Source of the DNA: Methylibium sp. NZG
GTDB lineage: Bacteria > Pseudomonadota > Gammaproteobacteria > Burkholderiales > Burkholderiaceae_C
Length of the DNA: 64,000 nt
NCBI GenBank assembly: GCA_001263235.1
Contig: LGRD01000030.1
Location: 186,001-250,000 of the forward strand
Direction of reading: 5' to 3'
Positions 50,501 to 64,000 of this stretch are shown piece after piece. Every line of letters starts with the position of its first letter. Position 1 is the stretch's first letter. The notes below the pieces were generated by a model, which worked only from the letters and a program-made list of their open reading frames with translations, searched no databases and was not told where the DNA came from. Both the position numbers and the translations under genes were made by a program.

Positions 50501-51087
50501 TCTTCGACGCGCGTCAGGTTGTCGCGCGTGTCCTTCAGCCGGTTCTCGGTCTCGCGGCGGCGCTCCTTGTACTTCGAGACGCCGGCCGCCTCCTCCAGGA
50601 ACATGCGCAGCTCTTCGGGCTTGCTCTCGATGATGCGGCTGATCGTGCCCTGGCCGATGATCGCGTAGGCGCGCGGGCCCAGGCCGGTGCCCAGGAACAC
50701 GTCCTGCACATCGCGGCGGCGCACCGGCTGGTTGTTGATGTAGTAGCTGCTGGTGCCGTCGCGCGTGAGCACGCGCTTGACGGCGATCTCGGCGAACTGG
50801 TTCCACTGGCCGCCGGCGCGCGCGTCTTCGTTGCTGAACACCAGCTCCACGCTGGCACGGCTGGCCGGTTTGCGCAGGCCCGAGCCATTGAAGATCACGT
50901 CCTGCATCGACTCGCCGCGCAGCTCGCTGGCCTTGCTTTCGCCCAACACCCAGCGCACCGCGTCCATGATGTTGGACTTGCCGCAACCGTTGGGCCCAAC
51001 CACGCCGACCAGTTGCCCCGGAAGCTGGAAATGTGTGGGTTCGGCGAAGGACTTGAAACCGGACAGCTTGATCGAATTCAGGCGCAT
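47572..51087 (-). CDS. smc: Chromosome segregation ATPase SMC
   Basis: SMC with ScpA/ScpB compacts and segregates the chromosome. The 1171-residue protein has the N-terminal Walker A GPNGCGKSNIMDAVRWVLGE, two long coiled coils around a hinge at roughly residues 500-650 (KPWLAKHGLDSLQGLWTKV onward), the ABC signature LMSGGEKALTAIALVFAI and Walker B FCLLDEVDAPLDDAN. ATG 51087 (MRLNSIKLSGFKSF) is used rather than an upstream in-frame ATG. It is the first gene of the smc-zipA transcript and divergent from queF. Its name should not be confused with the kleisin ScpA; the mutase at 3.3 kb shares the symbol scpA. Confidence 0.97.
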   Translation of the reverse strand: MRLNSIKLSGFKSFAEPTHFQLPGQLVGVVGPNGCGKSNIMDAVRWVLGESKASELRGESMQDVIFNGSGLRKPASRASVELVFSNEDARAGGQWNQFAEIAVKRVLTRDGTSSYYINNQPVRRRDVQDVFLGTGLGPRAYAIIGQGTISRIIESKPEELRMFLEEAAGVSKYKERRRETENRLKDTRDNLTRVEDILRELNSNLDKLEKQAEVAGQYRGLQLQGELKLHQLWFLKHRDAASEEARIKQAVLEATNALEARTAELRHGEAELETIRQAHYAASDELHASQGSLAEAALEVSRLEERIRYVVEGRQRVEQRLVELKAQTDQWGERQTQAKDELEQIAEQIAAADEQGEVLAAQAEEFASALPTLEDAVRAAQAKSNEQRGAVAAVQQQIQVLASESRNLEEQRRALGSRRDRLAGERGQLAVPDTQKLADLKHQFGAAEEAQSVADARLQQLNEQVPALDESRRTQQEQVNVQGARQAELSARLDALRALQEKVQTEGKLKPWLAKHGLDSLQGLWTKVHIEAGWETALEAALRERLGALEVGRLETVRAFAADAPPAKLAFYTPPLSAFTNTHQTLPRLSDLLRLGDAGLKALLNDWLEGVYTAGHLDEALAARAKLTHGEVIMTRDGHAVSQFAVSFHAPDSEQAGMLARAQEIQNLERQLRAQVLIAEEARSALVRTEAAYTDASQRLLAARRDATEAQTRAHQLQVELLRLSQLVEQTSTRREQLDGELSEIDAQQEELNERGATGEARFEELDMQLATTQERHAELDEAVIAAERKLAEAREQLRTLEREAQEAQFASRSLAARRGELQRGIETAAEQLAANQQSGTQLQDELTRLTDVSAQAGLQTALALKLDREAALGAKRSEYDDLTLRLKRSDEQRLAHEQSLQPMRERITKLQLEEQAAQLGGAQYLEQLEAAQADMAALGQSIEDGKVRLAGLQGEIDRINREINALGAVNLAALDELTAARERKTFLDAQNADLVEAMNTLEDAIHKIDLETRDLLGSTFNQVNEHFGRMFPTLFGGGVAKLVMTGDEILDAGVQVMAQPPGKKNSTIHLMSGGEKALTAIALVFAIFQLNPAPFCLLDEVDAPLDDANTERYSKLVTEMAQGTQFLFISHNKIAMEMAEQLIGVTMQEQGVSRIVAVDMQAAVSLAETV

Positions 51088-51252
51088 GGGCAGTGTCTTG
51101 GCAGGTGCTCGGCGGTCACCCGCAGGCTGCATCTAAGTGCTTGATCTGCTTGGAAAAACAAGGCTCTCAGCAACAGCTGCGGCCGCCCTTCCAAGGGGGT
51201 TGGATGATAGCATCGCGCCCCTTGCATTCCACCCCAGAACAGTCGCACTTCG

Positions 51253-51756
51253 ATGGCCAAGAAAACCCCGCCCCAACCTGCCGCCGCCGCCCCCCGAGCC
51301 GCGGCCAAAGAGCGCGCGATGCCGCCCAACCCACCCTCGGCGCCGAGCAAGGAGTTGCACGTCTTCGCCAACCCGGCACCCGAGCGCGACTACGTCATCC
51401 AGTTCCAACTGCCCGAGTTCACCTGCCTGTGCCCGCTGACCGGCCAGCCCGACTTCGCGCACTTCACGATCGACATGGTGGCCGACAAGCTTTGCGTCGA
51501 ACTCAAGAGCCTGAAGATGTACTTCTGGAGCTACCGCAATGAAGGTGCGTTCCACGAGAAGGTGACGAACGACATCCTCGCCGACATCGTCCGCGTGACC
51601 GACCCGCGCTTCATCCGCGTCACCGCCCGATGGTTCGTGCGTGGCGGCATCTACACCAACGTGGTGGCCGAGCACCGCCGCAAGGGCTGGAAGCCGCAGC
51701 CGGTGGTGGATTTGCCCGTGCACGCGGCGCAGAATGGGTTGCTGCCCGCTGGTTGA
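51253..51756 (+). CDS. queF: NADPH-dependent preQ0 reductase QueF
   Basis: QueF reduces 7-cyano-7-deazaguanine (preQ0) to preQ1 in queuosine synthesis for tRNA. The 167-residue protein is the short, YkvM-like type with one T-fold domain. The nucleophile Cys is in [20 protein letters not shown], and the NADPH motif is [20 protein letters not shown]. The first ~30 residues form a Lys/Pro/Ala-rich extension. ATG 51253 is the first good start, divergent from smc. I saw no preQ1 riboswitch in the 165 bases upstream. No other queuosine genes are in the window. Confidence 0.95.
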   Translation: MAKKTPPQPAAAAPRAAAKERAMPPNPPSAPSKELHVFANPAPERDYVIQFQLPEFTCLCPLTGQPDFAHFTIDMVADKLCVELKSLKMYFWSYRNEGAFHEKVTNDILADIVRVTDPRFIRVTARWFVRGGIYTNVVAEHRRKGWKPQPVVDLPVHAAQNGLLPAG

Positions 51757-51759
51757 GGG

Positions 51760-51793
51760 TCGTCACGAGATCGTCACCGCGGCTGCCTAGGAT
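51760..51793 (+). promoter_or_regulatory. Possible PhoB-type promoter of glpQ
   Basis: Two identical 7-mers, TCGTCAC, lie at 51760-51766 and 51771-51777 with a 4-base spacer, the geometry of a Pho box (CTGTCAT-N4-CTGTCAT). Each matches at GTCA plus the final pyrimidine. A -10-like TAGGAT (51788-51793) follows after 10 bases, the usual Pho box to -10 distance, and the 30-odd-base leader reaches glpQ. Confidence 0.45.
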
Positions 51794-51831
51794 CGAGCGT
51801 CCGACAACAACGCCGACAACGGAGACGACAC

Positions 51832-53085
51832 ATGCGAAACACCACCCTGGCCGGCCTGGCCGCCTTGGTTTGCGCCCTGGGCGTGACCAGCCTCGCCGAG
51901 CCGGCCTTCGCGACCGAACGCGAGCACCGCCATCGCCATCGCGATCACAACCGCTTCGACGCGCCGCTCGTCATCGGCCACCGCGGCGCCAGCGGCTACC
52001 TGCCTGAGCACACACTCGAAGCCTATGCTCTGGCGATCGAGTTGGGCGCCGACTTCATCGAGCCCGACCTGGTGGCGACGAAGGACGGCTTTCTGATTGC
52101 GCGCCACGAGCCGAATATCTCAAGCACCACCGACGTGGCCGAGCGGCCCGAGTTCGCGTCGCGCCGCCGCACCGGCGTGCTGGTCGACGGCGCGCCGGAA
52201 GAAGGTTGGTTCGCCTCAGACTTCACGCTTGCCGAAATCAAGTCGCTGCGCGCCAAACAGCCTGCCGGCGAGCGCCCGCAGGACTTCAACGGCAAGTTCG
52301 AGATCCCGACCTTCGACGAGGTGATCGAACTCGCCAAGCGCAAGGGCAAGGCCGTCGGCCGCGTGGTCGGCGTCTACCCCGAGACCAAGCACCCGACGTA
52401 CCACAAGGCGCTCGGCTTGCCGCTGGAGCGCAAGCTCGTCAACGCGCTGACGCGCGCGGGCTGGAACTACCGTGAGGCGCCGGTGTTCATTCAGTCCTTC
52501 GAGCAGGCCAACCTGAAGGCGCTGAACAAGATGACGCGCGTGAAGCTGGTGCAGCTGATCGACGCAGACGACGTGAACCCCGACGGCTCACTCGCCTTCA
52601 ACGCACCTTTCGACCGGCCGTACGACTGGACCGTGTCGGGCAACCCGGAGCTGCAGGCGCGCACGTTCGGCTACTTCGTGACCGACGCCGGGCTCAGGGA
52701 AGTCGCGAGTTACGCCGACGGCATCGGCCCCTGGAAGCGCTACATCGTCAGCACCGGGGTGACCACGCCGCCCGGCACCGGGCCTGGCGAAGCCGCCCGC
52801 AAGCTGGCCCCGCCGACGGACCTGATCGCACGCGCGCACAAGGCTGGCCTGCTCGTGCATGCCTACACCTTCCGCAACGAGCAGCGCCGGCTGCCGTCAG
52901 ACTACGCCGGCAACCCCGTCAACGAATACCTGCAGTTCTTCGGGCTGGGCATCGACGGCGTGTTCTCGGACTTTCCGGACACCGCCGTGGCCGCGCGCGT
53001 GCTGCACAAACTGCGCAGTGATGCCGGCTATGCCGACTGCTTGACCGCGCAGGAGCGCCACCACTGGCGCAAGGACTGCGACTGA
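51832..53085 (+). CDS. glpQ: Periplasmic glycerophosphodiester phosphodiesterase
   Basis: GlpQ hydrolyses glycerophosphodiesters such as glycerophosphoethanolamine to glycerol-3-phosphate and an alcohol. The 417-residue protein has a signal peptide ([20 protein letters not shown]), a His-rich linker, and the GDPD TIM-barrel motifs [31 protein letters not shown] and ARHEPN with the catalytic His pair and calcium-binding acids. Length and export match E. coli GlpQ rather than cytoplasmic UgpQ. It is preceded by a possible PhoB promoter. Its product alcohol could include ethanolamine, relevant to the cassette at 19-25 kb. It is convergent with the FAH-family gene. Confidence 0.93.
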   Translation: MRNTTLAGLAALVCALGVTSLAEPAFATEREHRHRHRDHNRFDAPLVIGHRGASGYLPEHTLEAYALAIELGADFIEPDLVATKDGFLIARHEPNISSTTDVAERPEFASRRRTGVLVDGAPEEGWFASDFTLAEIKSLRAKQPAGERPQDFNGKFEIPTFDEVIELAKRKGKAVGRVVGVYPETKHPTYHKALGLPLERKLVNALTRAGWNYREAPVFIQSFEQANLKALNKMTRVKLVQLIDADDVNPDGSLAFNAPFDRPYDWTVSGNPELQARTFGYFVTDAGLREVASYADGIGPWKRYIVSTGVTTPPGTGPGEAARKLAPPTDLIARAHKAGLLVHAYTFRNEQRRLPSDYAGNPVNEYLQFFGLGIDGVFSDFPDTAVAARVLHKLRSDAGYADCLTAQERHHWRKDCD

Positions 53086-53106
53086 CCCGTCGCATCGTTC
53101 GCCCTC

Positions 53107-53138
53107 GGGCTGCTGGGCTGAAATCAGCCCAGCAGCCC
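53107..53138. terminator. Strong hairpin shared by convergent glpQ and FAH-family genes
   Basis: A perfect 14-bp stem, GGGCTGCTGGGCTG with its complement, has an AAAT loop. It starts 22 bases after glpQ, and its right arm overlaps the stop and last codons of the opposite gene. There is no T-run on either side, so it may act as a 3' stabiliser or a rho-associated terminator rather than an intrinsic one. Confidence 0.6.
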
Positions 53139-54305
53139 TCGCCCCGCCAGGTTTCGCATCAGCGCACCGACCCCGAATTGCCACGGCGGGATGCGGTCGC
53201 TGTGGTTCACCCAGTTCACCAGGCCGCCGAGCCGATCGGCGCTGATCGTCACCCGGTCACCCAAATGGTGGGTGAAGCCGGCACCCGGCGCGTCGCGGTC
53301 CTTGATCGGAGCGAACATCGTGCCGCAGAACAGCATCATGCCGTCCGGGTACTGGTGGTGCGGGCCCATCGCATGGGTCACCAGGTCGAGCGGGTCGCGG
53401 CTGATGCGCGCCATCGAGCTCGACCCGTCGAGCACGAAGCCGTCGTCGCCCGTCACGTTGAGCCCGACCACGGTGTTGCGAACGTCGTGAATGCCGAAGC
53501 GGTCGTCGAACAACCGGATGAACGGGCCGATCGCGCACGAACCGTTGTTGTCTTTCGCCTTGCCCAGCAGCAGCGCGCTGCGGCCCTCGAAGTCGCGCAG
53601 GTTCACGTCGTTGCCCAGCGCTGCGCCCACCACCTGGCCGCGCGGCGACACCACCAGCACGACCTCGGGCTCGGGGTTGTTCCATGACGATTCTGCGTGC
53701 AGGCCGACGTCCACACCGGTGCCCAGCGACGCCATCGGCGGCGCCTTGGTGAAGATCTCGGCGTACGGCCCGATGCCGACCTCAAGGTACTGCGACCACA
53801 GCTTCTGTTCGATCAGCAGGCCCTTGAGCTTTTCGGCCTCGGCCGAGCCGGGGCGGATGCGCGCGAGGTCGTCGCCCACCAGCGCCACCACCTGGCCCCG
53901 CACCGCCTCGGCGCGGCTCGGGTCGCCGCGCGTTTGCTCCTCAATCACCCGCTCGACCATGCTGTCGGCAAAGGTCACGCCGGCGGCCTTGACGACTTGC
54001 AGGTCGTTCGGCGCGAGCAGGTGGCGGTGGTGCAGGTCCGGGCCGTGGGTCAGCGTCGAGGCAAGCCAGTCAGCCAGCGGGCCCAGCGGCTTGTTCGGCG
54101 CGCTGCTGAGCGCTTGCGTCAGGTCATCGCGGGCCAGCAGGGTCGCCATCGTGGGCGCCAGAGCGCTGATGTCGTGCAACGCGCCGTCGCGCACCACCAC
54201 CAAGGTCGGTCCACCTTTCGGGCCAGGAACCCAGACGCGGCCGACGAGCGCGGCATGGGAGGCATCGGCGGGCAGCGTTTGTGCGTCGGTCAGTTGGCGG
54301 GTCAT
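53124..54305 (-). CDS. Fumarylacetoacetate hydrolase-family enzyme
   Basis: The 393-residue protein has the FAH fold in its C-terminal two thirds: metal-binding acids in WNNPEPEVVLVVSPRG and LGNDVNLRDFEGRSALLLGK, and the Lys/Arg segment AKDNNGSCAIGPFIRLFD. The N-terminal ~130 residues are an extra domain. Family members hydrolyse or dehydrate 2-keto-3-deoxy acids, diketo acids or fumarylacetoacetate. The long form resembles sugar-acid dehydratases, but no sugar genes are nearby and the substrate is open. ATG 54305 is used though the frame extends upstream. The last five codons form part of a strong hairpin. It is divergent from the HiPIP gene. Confidence 0.85.
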   Translation of the reverse strand: MTRQLTDAQTLPADASHAALVGRVWVPGPKGGPTLVVVRDGALHDISALAPTMATLLARDDLTQALSSAPNKPLGPLADWLASTLTHGPDLHHRHLLAPNDLQVVKAAGVTFADSMVERVIEEQTRGDPSRAEAVRGQVVALVGDDLARIRPGSAEAEKLKGLLIEQKLWSQYLEVGIGPYAEIFTKAPPMASLGTGVDVGLHAESSWNNPEPEVVLVVSPRGQVVGAALGNDVNLRDFEGRSALLLGKAKDNNGSCAIGPFIRLFDDRFGIHDVRNTVVGLNVTGDDGFVLDGSSSMARISRDPLDLVTHAMGPHHQYPDGMMLFCGTMFAPIKDRDAPGAGFTHHLGDRVTISADRLGGLVNWVNHSDRIPPWQFGVGALMRNLAGRGLLG

Positions 54306-54536
54306 GGGGGTCCTGGAAGTCGGTTGGCAGGTCTGCGTGGGGGGCAACCCGGCGAGATGATGATGTGATTGCGCCCCGGCACTCGTCAAGGTCGTGCCGA
54401 TGTGTCGATCGTTGGAGCAGCCGGCAACGTTCGACCGGGCAATCCTGAGCACGGCGATTACCCTTAGGTTCAAAGCCAGACTGAACGGTCTAGATTGTGG
54501 CAACATTCGCCCGCTTTTTAACTTCGAGACCTCTCA

Positions 54537-54854
54537 ATGAAACAAGCCAGCCGCCGCACGTTCATGTTTCAGGTTGTTGCCACGGGCACTGCGCTCGTCG
54601 CCTCGCGCGCCGCCGTCGCGCAACTCGGCCCGGCCGTGCCGGAAACCGATCCGACCGCCGTCGCCCTGGGATACAAAGAAGACACGACCAAGGTCGACGC
54701 CAAGAAATTTCCGAAGCACTCGGCTTCGCAGAAGTGCTCCAACTGCGCGCTGTGGGTGGGCAAGCCGACCGACGCTGCCGGAGGCTGCTCGCTGTTCGCC
54801 GGCAAGTCGGTCAAGGGCAACGGCTGGTGCAGCGCGTGGGCAAAGAAGGCCTGA
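54537..54854 (+). CDS. High-potential iron-sulfur protein (HiPIP)
   Basis: HiPIPs carry one high-potential [4Fe-4S] cluster and transfer electrons in the periplasm, for instance to photosynthetic reaction centres or terminal oxidases. The 105-residue precursor has a Tat signal (SRRTFMFQVVATGTALVAS) ending at AVAQ. The mature part holds the four cluster cysteines in KCSNCALW, GGCSLF and GWCSAW, with the expected spacing. No photosynthesis or cytochrome genes are in this window. It is monocistronic: 231 bases separate it from the divergent FAH gene, and dapC follows after 68. Confidence 0.95.
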   Translation: MKQASRRTFMFQVVATGTALVASRAAVAQLGPAVPETDPTAVALGYKEDTTKVDAKKFPKHSASQKCSNCALWVGKPTDAAGGCSLFAGKSVKGNGWCSAWAKKA

Positions 54855-54922
54855 AGCGCCTGAGGCACTGACCCGGTGAGTCAACGGCGGCGCGCAACCG
54901 CGCGTCGCCGATAATCCAGCGG

Positions 54923-56119
54923 ATGAACCCGCTGCTGTCGCGCCTGAATCCGTATCCGTTCGAGAAGCTGCGCGCGCTCACCCAAGGCATCACGCCCAAC
55001 GCGGCGTTCAAGCCGATCAGCCTGGGGCTTGGTGAACCGAGGCACCCGACGCCGGAGTTGATCCGGCAGGCGCTGCGAGACAACCTGCAGGGCCTGTCCA
55101 ACTACCCCGCGACGGCGGGAGACCCCACATTGCGGCGCTCGATTGCGGCGTGGATCGAACGCCGCTACGCCGTGACAGTGGACGCGCAGACGCAGGTGCT
55201 GCCGGTCAACGGATCCCGCGAAGCCTTGTTCGCGCTGGCGCAAACGGTGGTGGACCCAAGCCGCGATGGCGCAACCGTCGTCTGCCCCAACCCGTTCTAT
55301 CAAATCTACGAGGGCGCGGCGCTGCTGGCCGGTGCGCAGACAGCGTTTGCCAACAGCGACCCCGCGCGCAATTTCGCAGCCGATTGGTCTGCGATCCCCG
55401 CCCACGTCTGGGCGCGCACGCAACTCCTCTATGTCTGCTCGCCCGGCAACCCGACCGGCGCGGTGATGCCGCTCGCCGAATGGGAGCGACTGTTCGAGTT
55501 GAGCGACCGGCACGGCTTCGTCATCGCCTCCGACGAGTGCTACTCCGAGATCTACTTCCGCGACGAACCGCCGCTCGGCTCGTTGCAGGCCGCCTCGCAG
55601 CTCGGCCGCAGCGACTTTCGCAACCTGGTGGCGCTGAGCAGCCTGTCCAAGCGGTCCAGCGTGCCAGGCATGCGCTCGGGTTTCGTGGCTGGTGATGCGG
55701 CGCTGATGAAGGCCTTTTTGCTCTACCGCACCTACCATGGCAGCGCAATGAGCCCGGTGGTGCAGCATGCCAGCATCGCCGCCTGGGACGACGAGCAGCA
55801 CGTGGTCGACAACCGCGCGCTGTACCGCGCGAAGTTCGCACAAGTCACCCCGCTGCTGGCAAGCGTGCTGGACGTGAAGCTGCCCGATGCGGGCTTCTAC
55901 CTCTGGGCAAAAGTACCGGGCGGTGACGACGTGGCCTTCGCCCTCGGGCTGCTGGCTCAATACAATGTGGCGGTGCTGCCAGGCAGCCTGCTGGCGCGCG
56001 AGGCGCTCGGGCACAACCCCGGAGCCGGCCGCATTCGGCTCGCGTTGGTGGCCGAGGTCGGCGAATGCCTCGAAGCGGCGCAACGCATCGTCGCCTACGC
56101 CAAATCGACGACTTCCTGA
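54923..56119 (+). CDS. dapC: Succinyldiaminopimelate transaminase
   Basis: DapC makes N-succinyl-LL-diaminopimelate from the keto acid in lysine and peptidoglycan-precursor synthesis. The 398-residue fold-type I aminotransferase has [20 protein letters not shown], the PLP-contact [23 protein letters not shown], the Asp in [13 protein letters not shown] and the PLP lysine in [18 protein letters not shown]. Direct linkage to dapD and dapE identifies it among similar aminotransferases. ATG 54923 is the natural start, and dapD follows 40 bases downstream. Confidence 0.95.
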   Translation: MNPLLSRLNPYPFEKLRALTQGITPNAAFKPISLGLGEPRHPTPELIRQALRDNLQGLSNYPATAGDPTLRRSIAAWIERRYAVTVDAQTQVLPVNGSREALFALAQTVVDPSRDGATVVCPNPFYQIYEGAALLAGAQTAFANSDPARNFAADWSAIPAHVWARTQLLYVCSPGNPTGAVMPLAEWERLFELSDRHGFVIASDECYSEIYFRDEPPLGSLQAASQLGRSDFRNLVALSSLSKRSSVPGMRSGFVAGDAALMKAFLLYRTYHGSAMSPVVQHASIAAWDDEQHVVDNRALYRAKFAQVTPLLASVLDVKLPDAGFYLWAKVPGGDDVAFALGLLAQYNVAVLPGSLLAREALGHNPGAGRIRLALVAEVGECLEAAQRIVAYAKSTTS

Positions 56120-56159
56120 TCTGTCTCCCGCTCCCCTCATTTACAGCCAGGCGCCCGCC

Positions 56160-56981
<822 letters not shown>

Positions 56982-57023
56982 CCGGCACGCGGCCTTCCTG
57001 TCTGCACACAAGGAGCGAATGCG

Positions 57024-62297
<5,274 letters not shown>

Positions 62298-62349
62298 GGC
62301 GCACCGACGCACAGCCTGCGCTGGTGCGACGCGGCCAGTCTCGAACGGT

Positions 62350-63285
62350 TCAGCCGCAGAGCTGCAGCATCAACTCGATCCGCGCCTGTGCCGGCGTCAG
62401 CGGGCCGGCGCCGGGCAATGCGTCGCCTCGGCTCTCGATCACGCTGCCAGCGCCGCAGCGCGAGCTGCGCCACACCGTCACACCCGCCGCCTGCGCGTCG
62501 AGCAGCGCTGCGAGCAGCGCGTGGTGCACCGAGCCGTTGCCCGTGCCGGCCACGACGATGCCTTGAACGCCATCGGCACACAGGGCGCGGACCACCGCCC
62601 CGCCGGCACCGGCATGGCTCGTCACCACCTCCACGCGCGGCCAGCGTCCAGCGTCGGCAGGCAGCCGGGCCAGGCCGATCGCCTCGCTCTGGGGCCAGGG
62701 CCGATGCTGCCGCAGGCAGCCCTCCTCCACGTGCGCCAGCGGACCGGCGTCACCGGCGTTGAACGCATCGAGTCGGTAGGTGTGACCCTTGCGGACATCG
62801 AGCCCGCTGTGCACCTGGCTTGCCAACACGGCCACCACGCCGCGCGCGCCTTCGTGCCGTGCCACCCGGACGGCATCGAGCAGGTTCTGCGGCCCGTCGG
62901 CCTGCAAGGCGGTGGCTGGGCGCATGGCCGCCGCCAGCACCACCGGCTTGACAGGCGCCAGCACGCGCTGCAGGAAGTAGGCGGTTTCTTCCAGCGTGTC
63001 GGTGCCGTGGGTGATGACGATGCCTTGCACCTGCGGCCGCGAAAGATGGTGCGCCACCCGCTCGGCCAAACGCCGCCAGACCGCGAAGTCCATGTCCTTG
63101 CTGTCGATCTGAGCCACCTGCTCGGCCTCGATCGGCCACGCGCCCAGCGCGGGAACGGCGGCCACCAACTGCGCCACGCCCAGCTGCGCCGCGCTGTAGC
63201 CGACGTTGTCGCCAGGCAGCGTTGCCGTGCCGGCGATGGTGCCACCGGTGCCCAGAATCACCACGGTCGCAGGTTTGCTTTGCAT
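62350..63285 (-). CDS. ansA: L-asparaginase
   Basis: The 311-residue enzyme hydrolyses asparagine to aspartate and ammonia. It has both catalytic threonine segments, [13 protein letters not shown] at the N-terminus and [17 protein letters not shown], plus [20 protein letters not shown]. No signal peptide is evident, so a cytoplasmic low-affinity type is likely. A glutaminase-asparaginase is possible. It is divergent from lexA, and one of the two LexA boxes sits only 12 bases from its start codon, overlapping its probable ribosome-binding or promoter region. Confidence 0.93.
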   Translation of the reverse strand: MQSKPATVVILGTGGTIAGTATLPGDNVGYSAAQLGVAQLVAAVPALGAWPIEAEQVAQIDSKDMDFAVWRRLAERVAHHLSRPQVQGIVITHGTDTLEETAYFLQRVLAPVKPVVLAAAMRPATALQADGPQNLLDAVRVARHEGARGVVAVLASQVHSGLDVRKGHTYRLDAFNAGDAGPLAHVEEGCLRQHRPWPQSEAIGLARLPADAGRWPRVEVVTSHAGAGGAVVRALCADGVQGIVVAGTGNGSVHHALLAALLDAQAAGVTVWRSSRCGAGSVIESRGDALPGAGPLTPAQARIELMLQLCG

Positions 63286-63296
63286 TTTTGTTCGGC

Positions 63297-63331
63297 CTGG
63301 ATGAAAATACAGCCACTGGATAAAACGTCAG
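63297..63331. promoter_or_regulatory. Two tandem SOS (LexA) boxes
   Basis: CTGGATGAAAATACAG (63297-63312) and CTGGATAAAACGTCAG (63316-63331) both match CTG-N10-CAG, and the first halves are identical over CTGGAT. They start 19 bases apart, close to two helical turns, upstream of lexA (60-odd bases) and immediately upstream of the divergent ansA. Confidence 0.9.
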
Positions 63332-63390
63332 CCACCGTGGCGCGGGCTTGCCCTGCCAATGCGCCGCCACCGCGCCACCAAGGAGTCACC

Positions 63391-64000
63391 GTGCCAGAAA
63401 CACCCAAGCTCACCGACCGCCAGCAGCAGATTCTCGACCTGGTGCAAAGCGCGATCGAACGCACCGGCGCGCCGCCCACGCGCGCCGAGATTGCCAATGA
63501 ACTCGGCTTCAAGTCCGCCAACGCGGCCGAGGAGCACCTGCAGGCGCTGGCGCGCAAGGGCGTCATCGAACTGGTGGGCGGCACCTCGCGCGGCATCCGT
63601 TTGAAGTCTGACACACTGCGCGCCCTCAACGAGTCGCGCGGCCGGCAGTTCAGCCTGCCACTGCCCAGCCTGGCGCAACTCACCTTGCCGCTGGTCGGGC
63701 GGGTGGCAGCCGGCGCGCCGATCCTGGCGCTCGAGCACATCGAGCAGAGTTACCTGATGGAAGCCAGCATGTTCCCGCGCCGGCCCGACTACCTGCTGAA
63801 GGTACGCGGCATGAGCATGCGCGACGCCGGCATCATGGACGGCGACCTGCTCGCGGTGCAAAAGGCCAAGGAAGCCAAGAACGGCCAGATCGTCGTCGCC
63901 CGGCTCGGCGACGAGGTCACGGTCAAACGCTTTCGCCGCACCAAGACCAGCATCGAACTGCTGCCCGAGAACCCCGACTTCAAGACCATCGTGGTGCCCC
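63391..64000 (+). CDS. lexA: SOS repressor LexA, 3' end cut by window edge
   Basis: LexA represses the SOS regulon and cleaves itself on RecA filaments. About 203 residues are present of ~225. A GTG at 63391 follows an AGGAG site and begins the standard N-terminus ([18 protein letters not shown]). The winged helix ([20 protein letters not shown]) is followed by the cleavage site Ala-Gly in [10 protein letters not shown] and the catalytic Ser in [14 protein letters not shown]; the Lys of the dyad is in VTVKRF. Two LexA boxes upstream indicate autoregulation. Confidence 0.97.
   Translation, partial: MPETPKLTDRQQQILDLVQSAIERTGAPPTRAEIANELGFKSANAAEEHLQALARKGVIELVGGTSRGIRLKSDTLRALNESRGRQFSLPLPSLAQLTLPLVGRVAAGAPILALEHIEQSYLMEASMFPRRPDYLLKVRGMSMRDAGIMDGDLLAVQKAKEAKNGQIVVARLGDEVTVKRFRRTKTSIELLPENPDFKTIVVP

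Noticed and set aside
51088-51252. preQ1 riboswitch before queF
   Set aside because: No preQ1 aptamer-like hairpin and A-rich tail could be recognised in this short divergent region.
62298-62349. Terminator between convergent ABC-F and ansA genes
   Set aside because: CGCACC/GGTGCG arms are short with a long loop and no T-run.

Overview
The window is high-GC, densely coded DNA with the gene content and gene order of a betaproteobacterium of the order Burkholderiales (Rubrivivax/Methylibium/Leptothrix-like). Pointers are the smc-zipA-ligA neighbourhood, a dapC-dapD-pilus ATPase-dapE-prmB run, glnA-ntrB-ntrC, a Tat-exported HiPIP and the short QueF. The assignment is inferred from gene content, not from a phylogenetic marker. 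No rRNA, tRNA, CRISPR array, insertion sequence or prophage was seen. Many long antisense open frames exist only because of the base composition.

Layout. 1-5.5 kb (minus strand): propionyl-CoA/methylmalonyl-CoA operon (mutase scpA, meaB, pccB) with a ribbon-helix-helix/PIN toxin-antitoxin-like pair in its middle. 5.8-9.4 kb (plus): GntR regulator, folA, a cryptochrome/photolyase and exonuclease III. 9.4-14.4 kb (minus): nitrogen control, ntrC, ntrB, a small DUF4124-like gene and glnA behind a recognisable sigma-54 promoter. 14.4-17 kb (minus): MoCF, EI24 and AIM24 proteins; then a membrane diguanylate cyclase.

18.4-37.8 kb is the most distinctive part, a phosphonate and amine island reading outward from one divergent promoter region at 30.8-31.0 kb. 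Leftward lie an aminoethylphosphonate (AEP) ABC importer (phnS, phnT, fused permease), AEP transaminase phnW, and then without a break a gamma-glutamyl-amide cassette (PuuA-type ligase, a solute-binding protein, Fe alcohol dehydrogenase, PuuD-type hydrolase, aldehyde dehydrogenase) and a HAD phosphatase. Rightward lie a GntR regulator, phosphonoacetate hydrolase phnA, phosphonoacetaldehyde dehydrogenase phnY, a Na/Pi-cotransporter-PhoU protein, a PhnZ-type HD di-iron oxygenase and a DMT exporter. PhnW, PhnY and PhnA together convert AEP to alanine, acetate and phosphate. The gamma-glutamyl cassette lacks an amine oxidase but has an alcohol dehydrogenase, which fits an amino alcohol such as ethanolamine.

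37.8-41.5 kb holds loosely organised genes: a NUDIX hydrolase, a lipoprotein, an ASCH-GNAT fusion and a small secreted protein. 41.6-51.1 kb is ligA, zipA and smc, split by an inserted LysR/GST/CmcJ-like oxygenase block; ligA itself carries an in-frame palindromic repeat. 51.2-54.9 kb has queF, glpQ with a possible PhoB promoter, a FAH-family enzyme and the HiPIP. 54.9-62.3 kb (plus) is the overlapping lysine/diaminopimelate run through prmB and an ABC-F ATPase. The window ends with ansA and lexA, divergent around two SOS boxes; lexA is cut by the right edge and pccB by the left edge.
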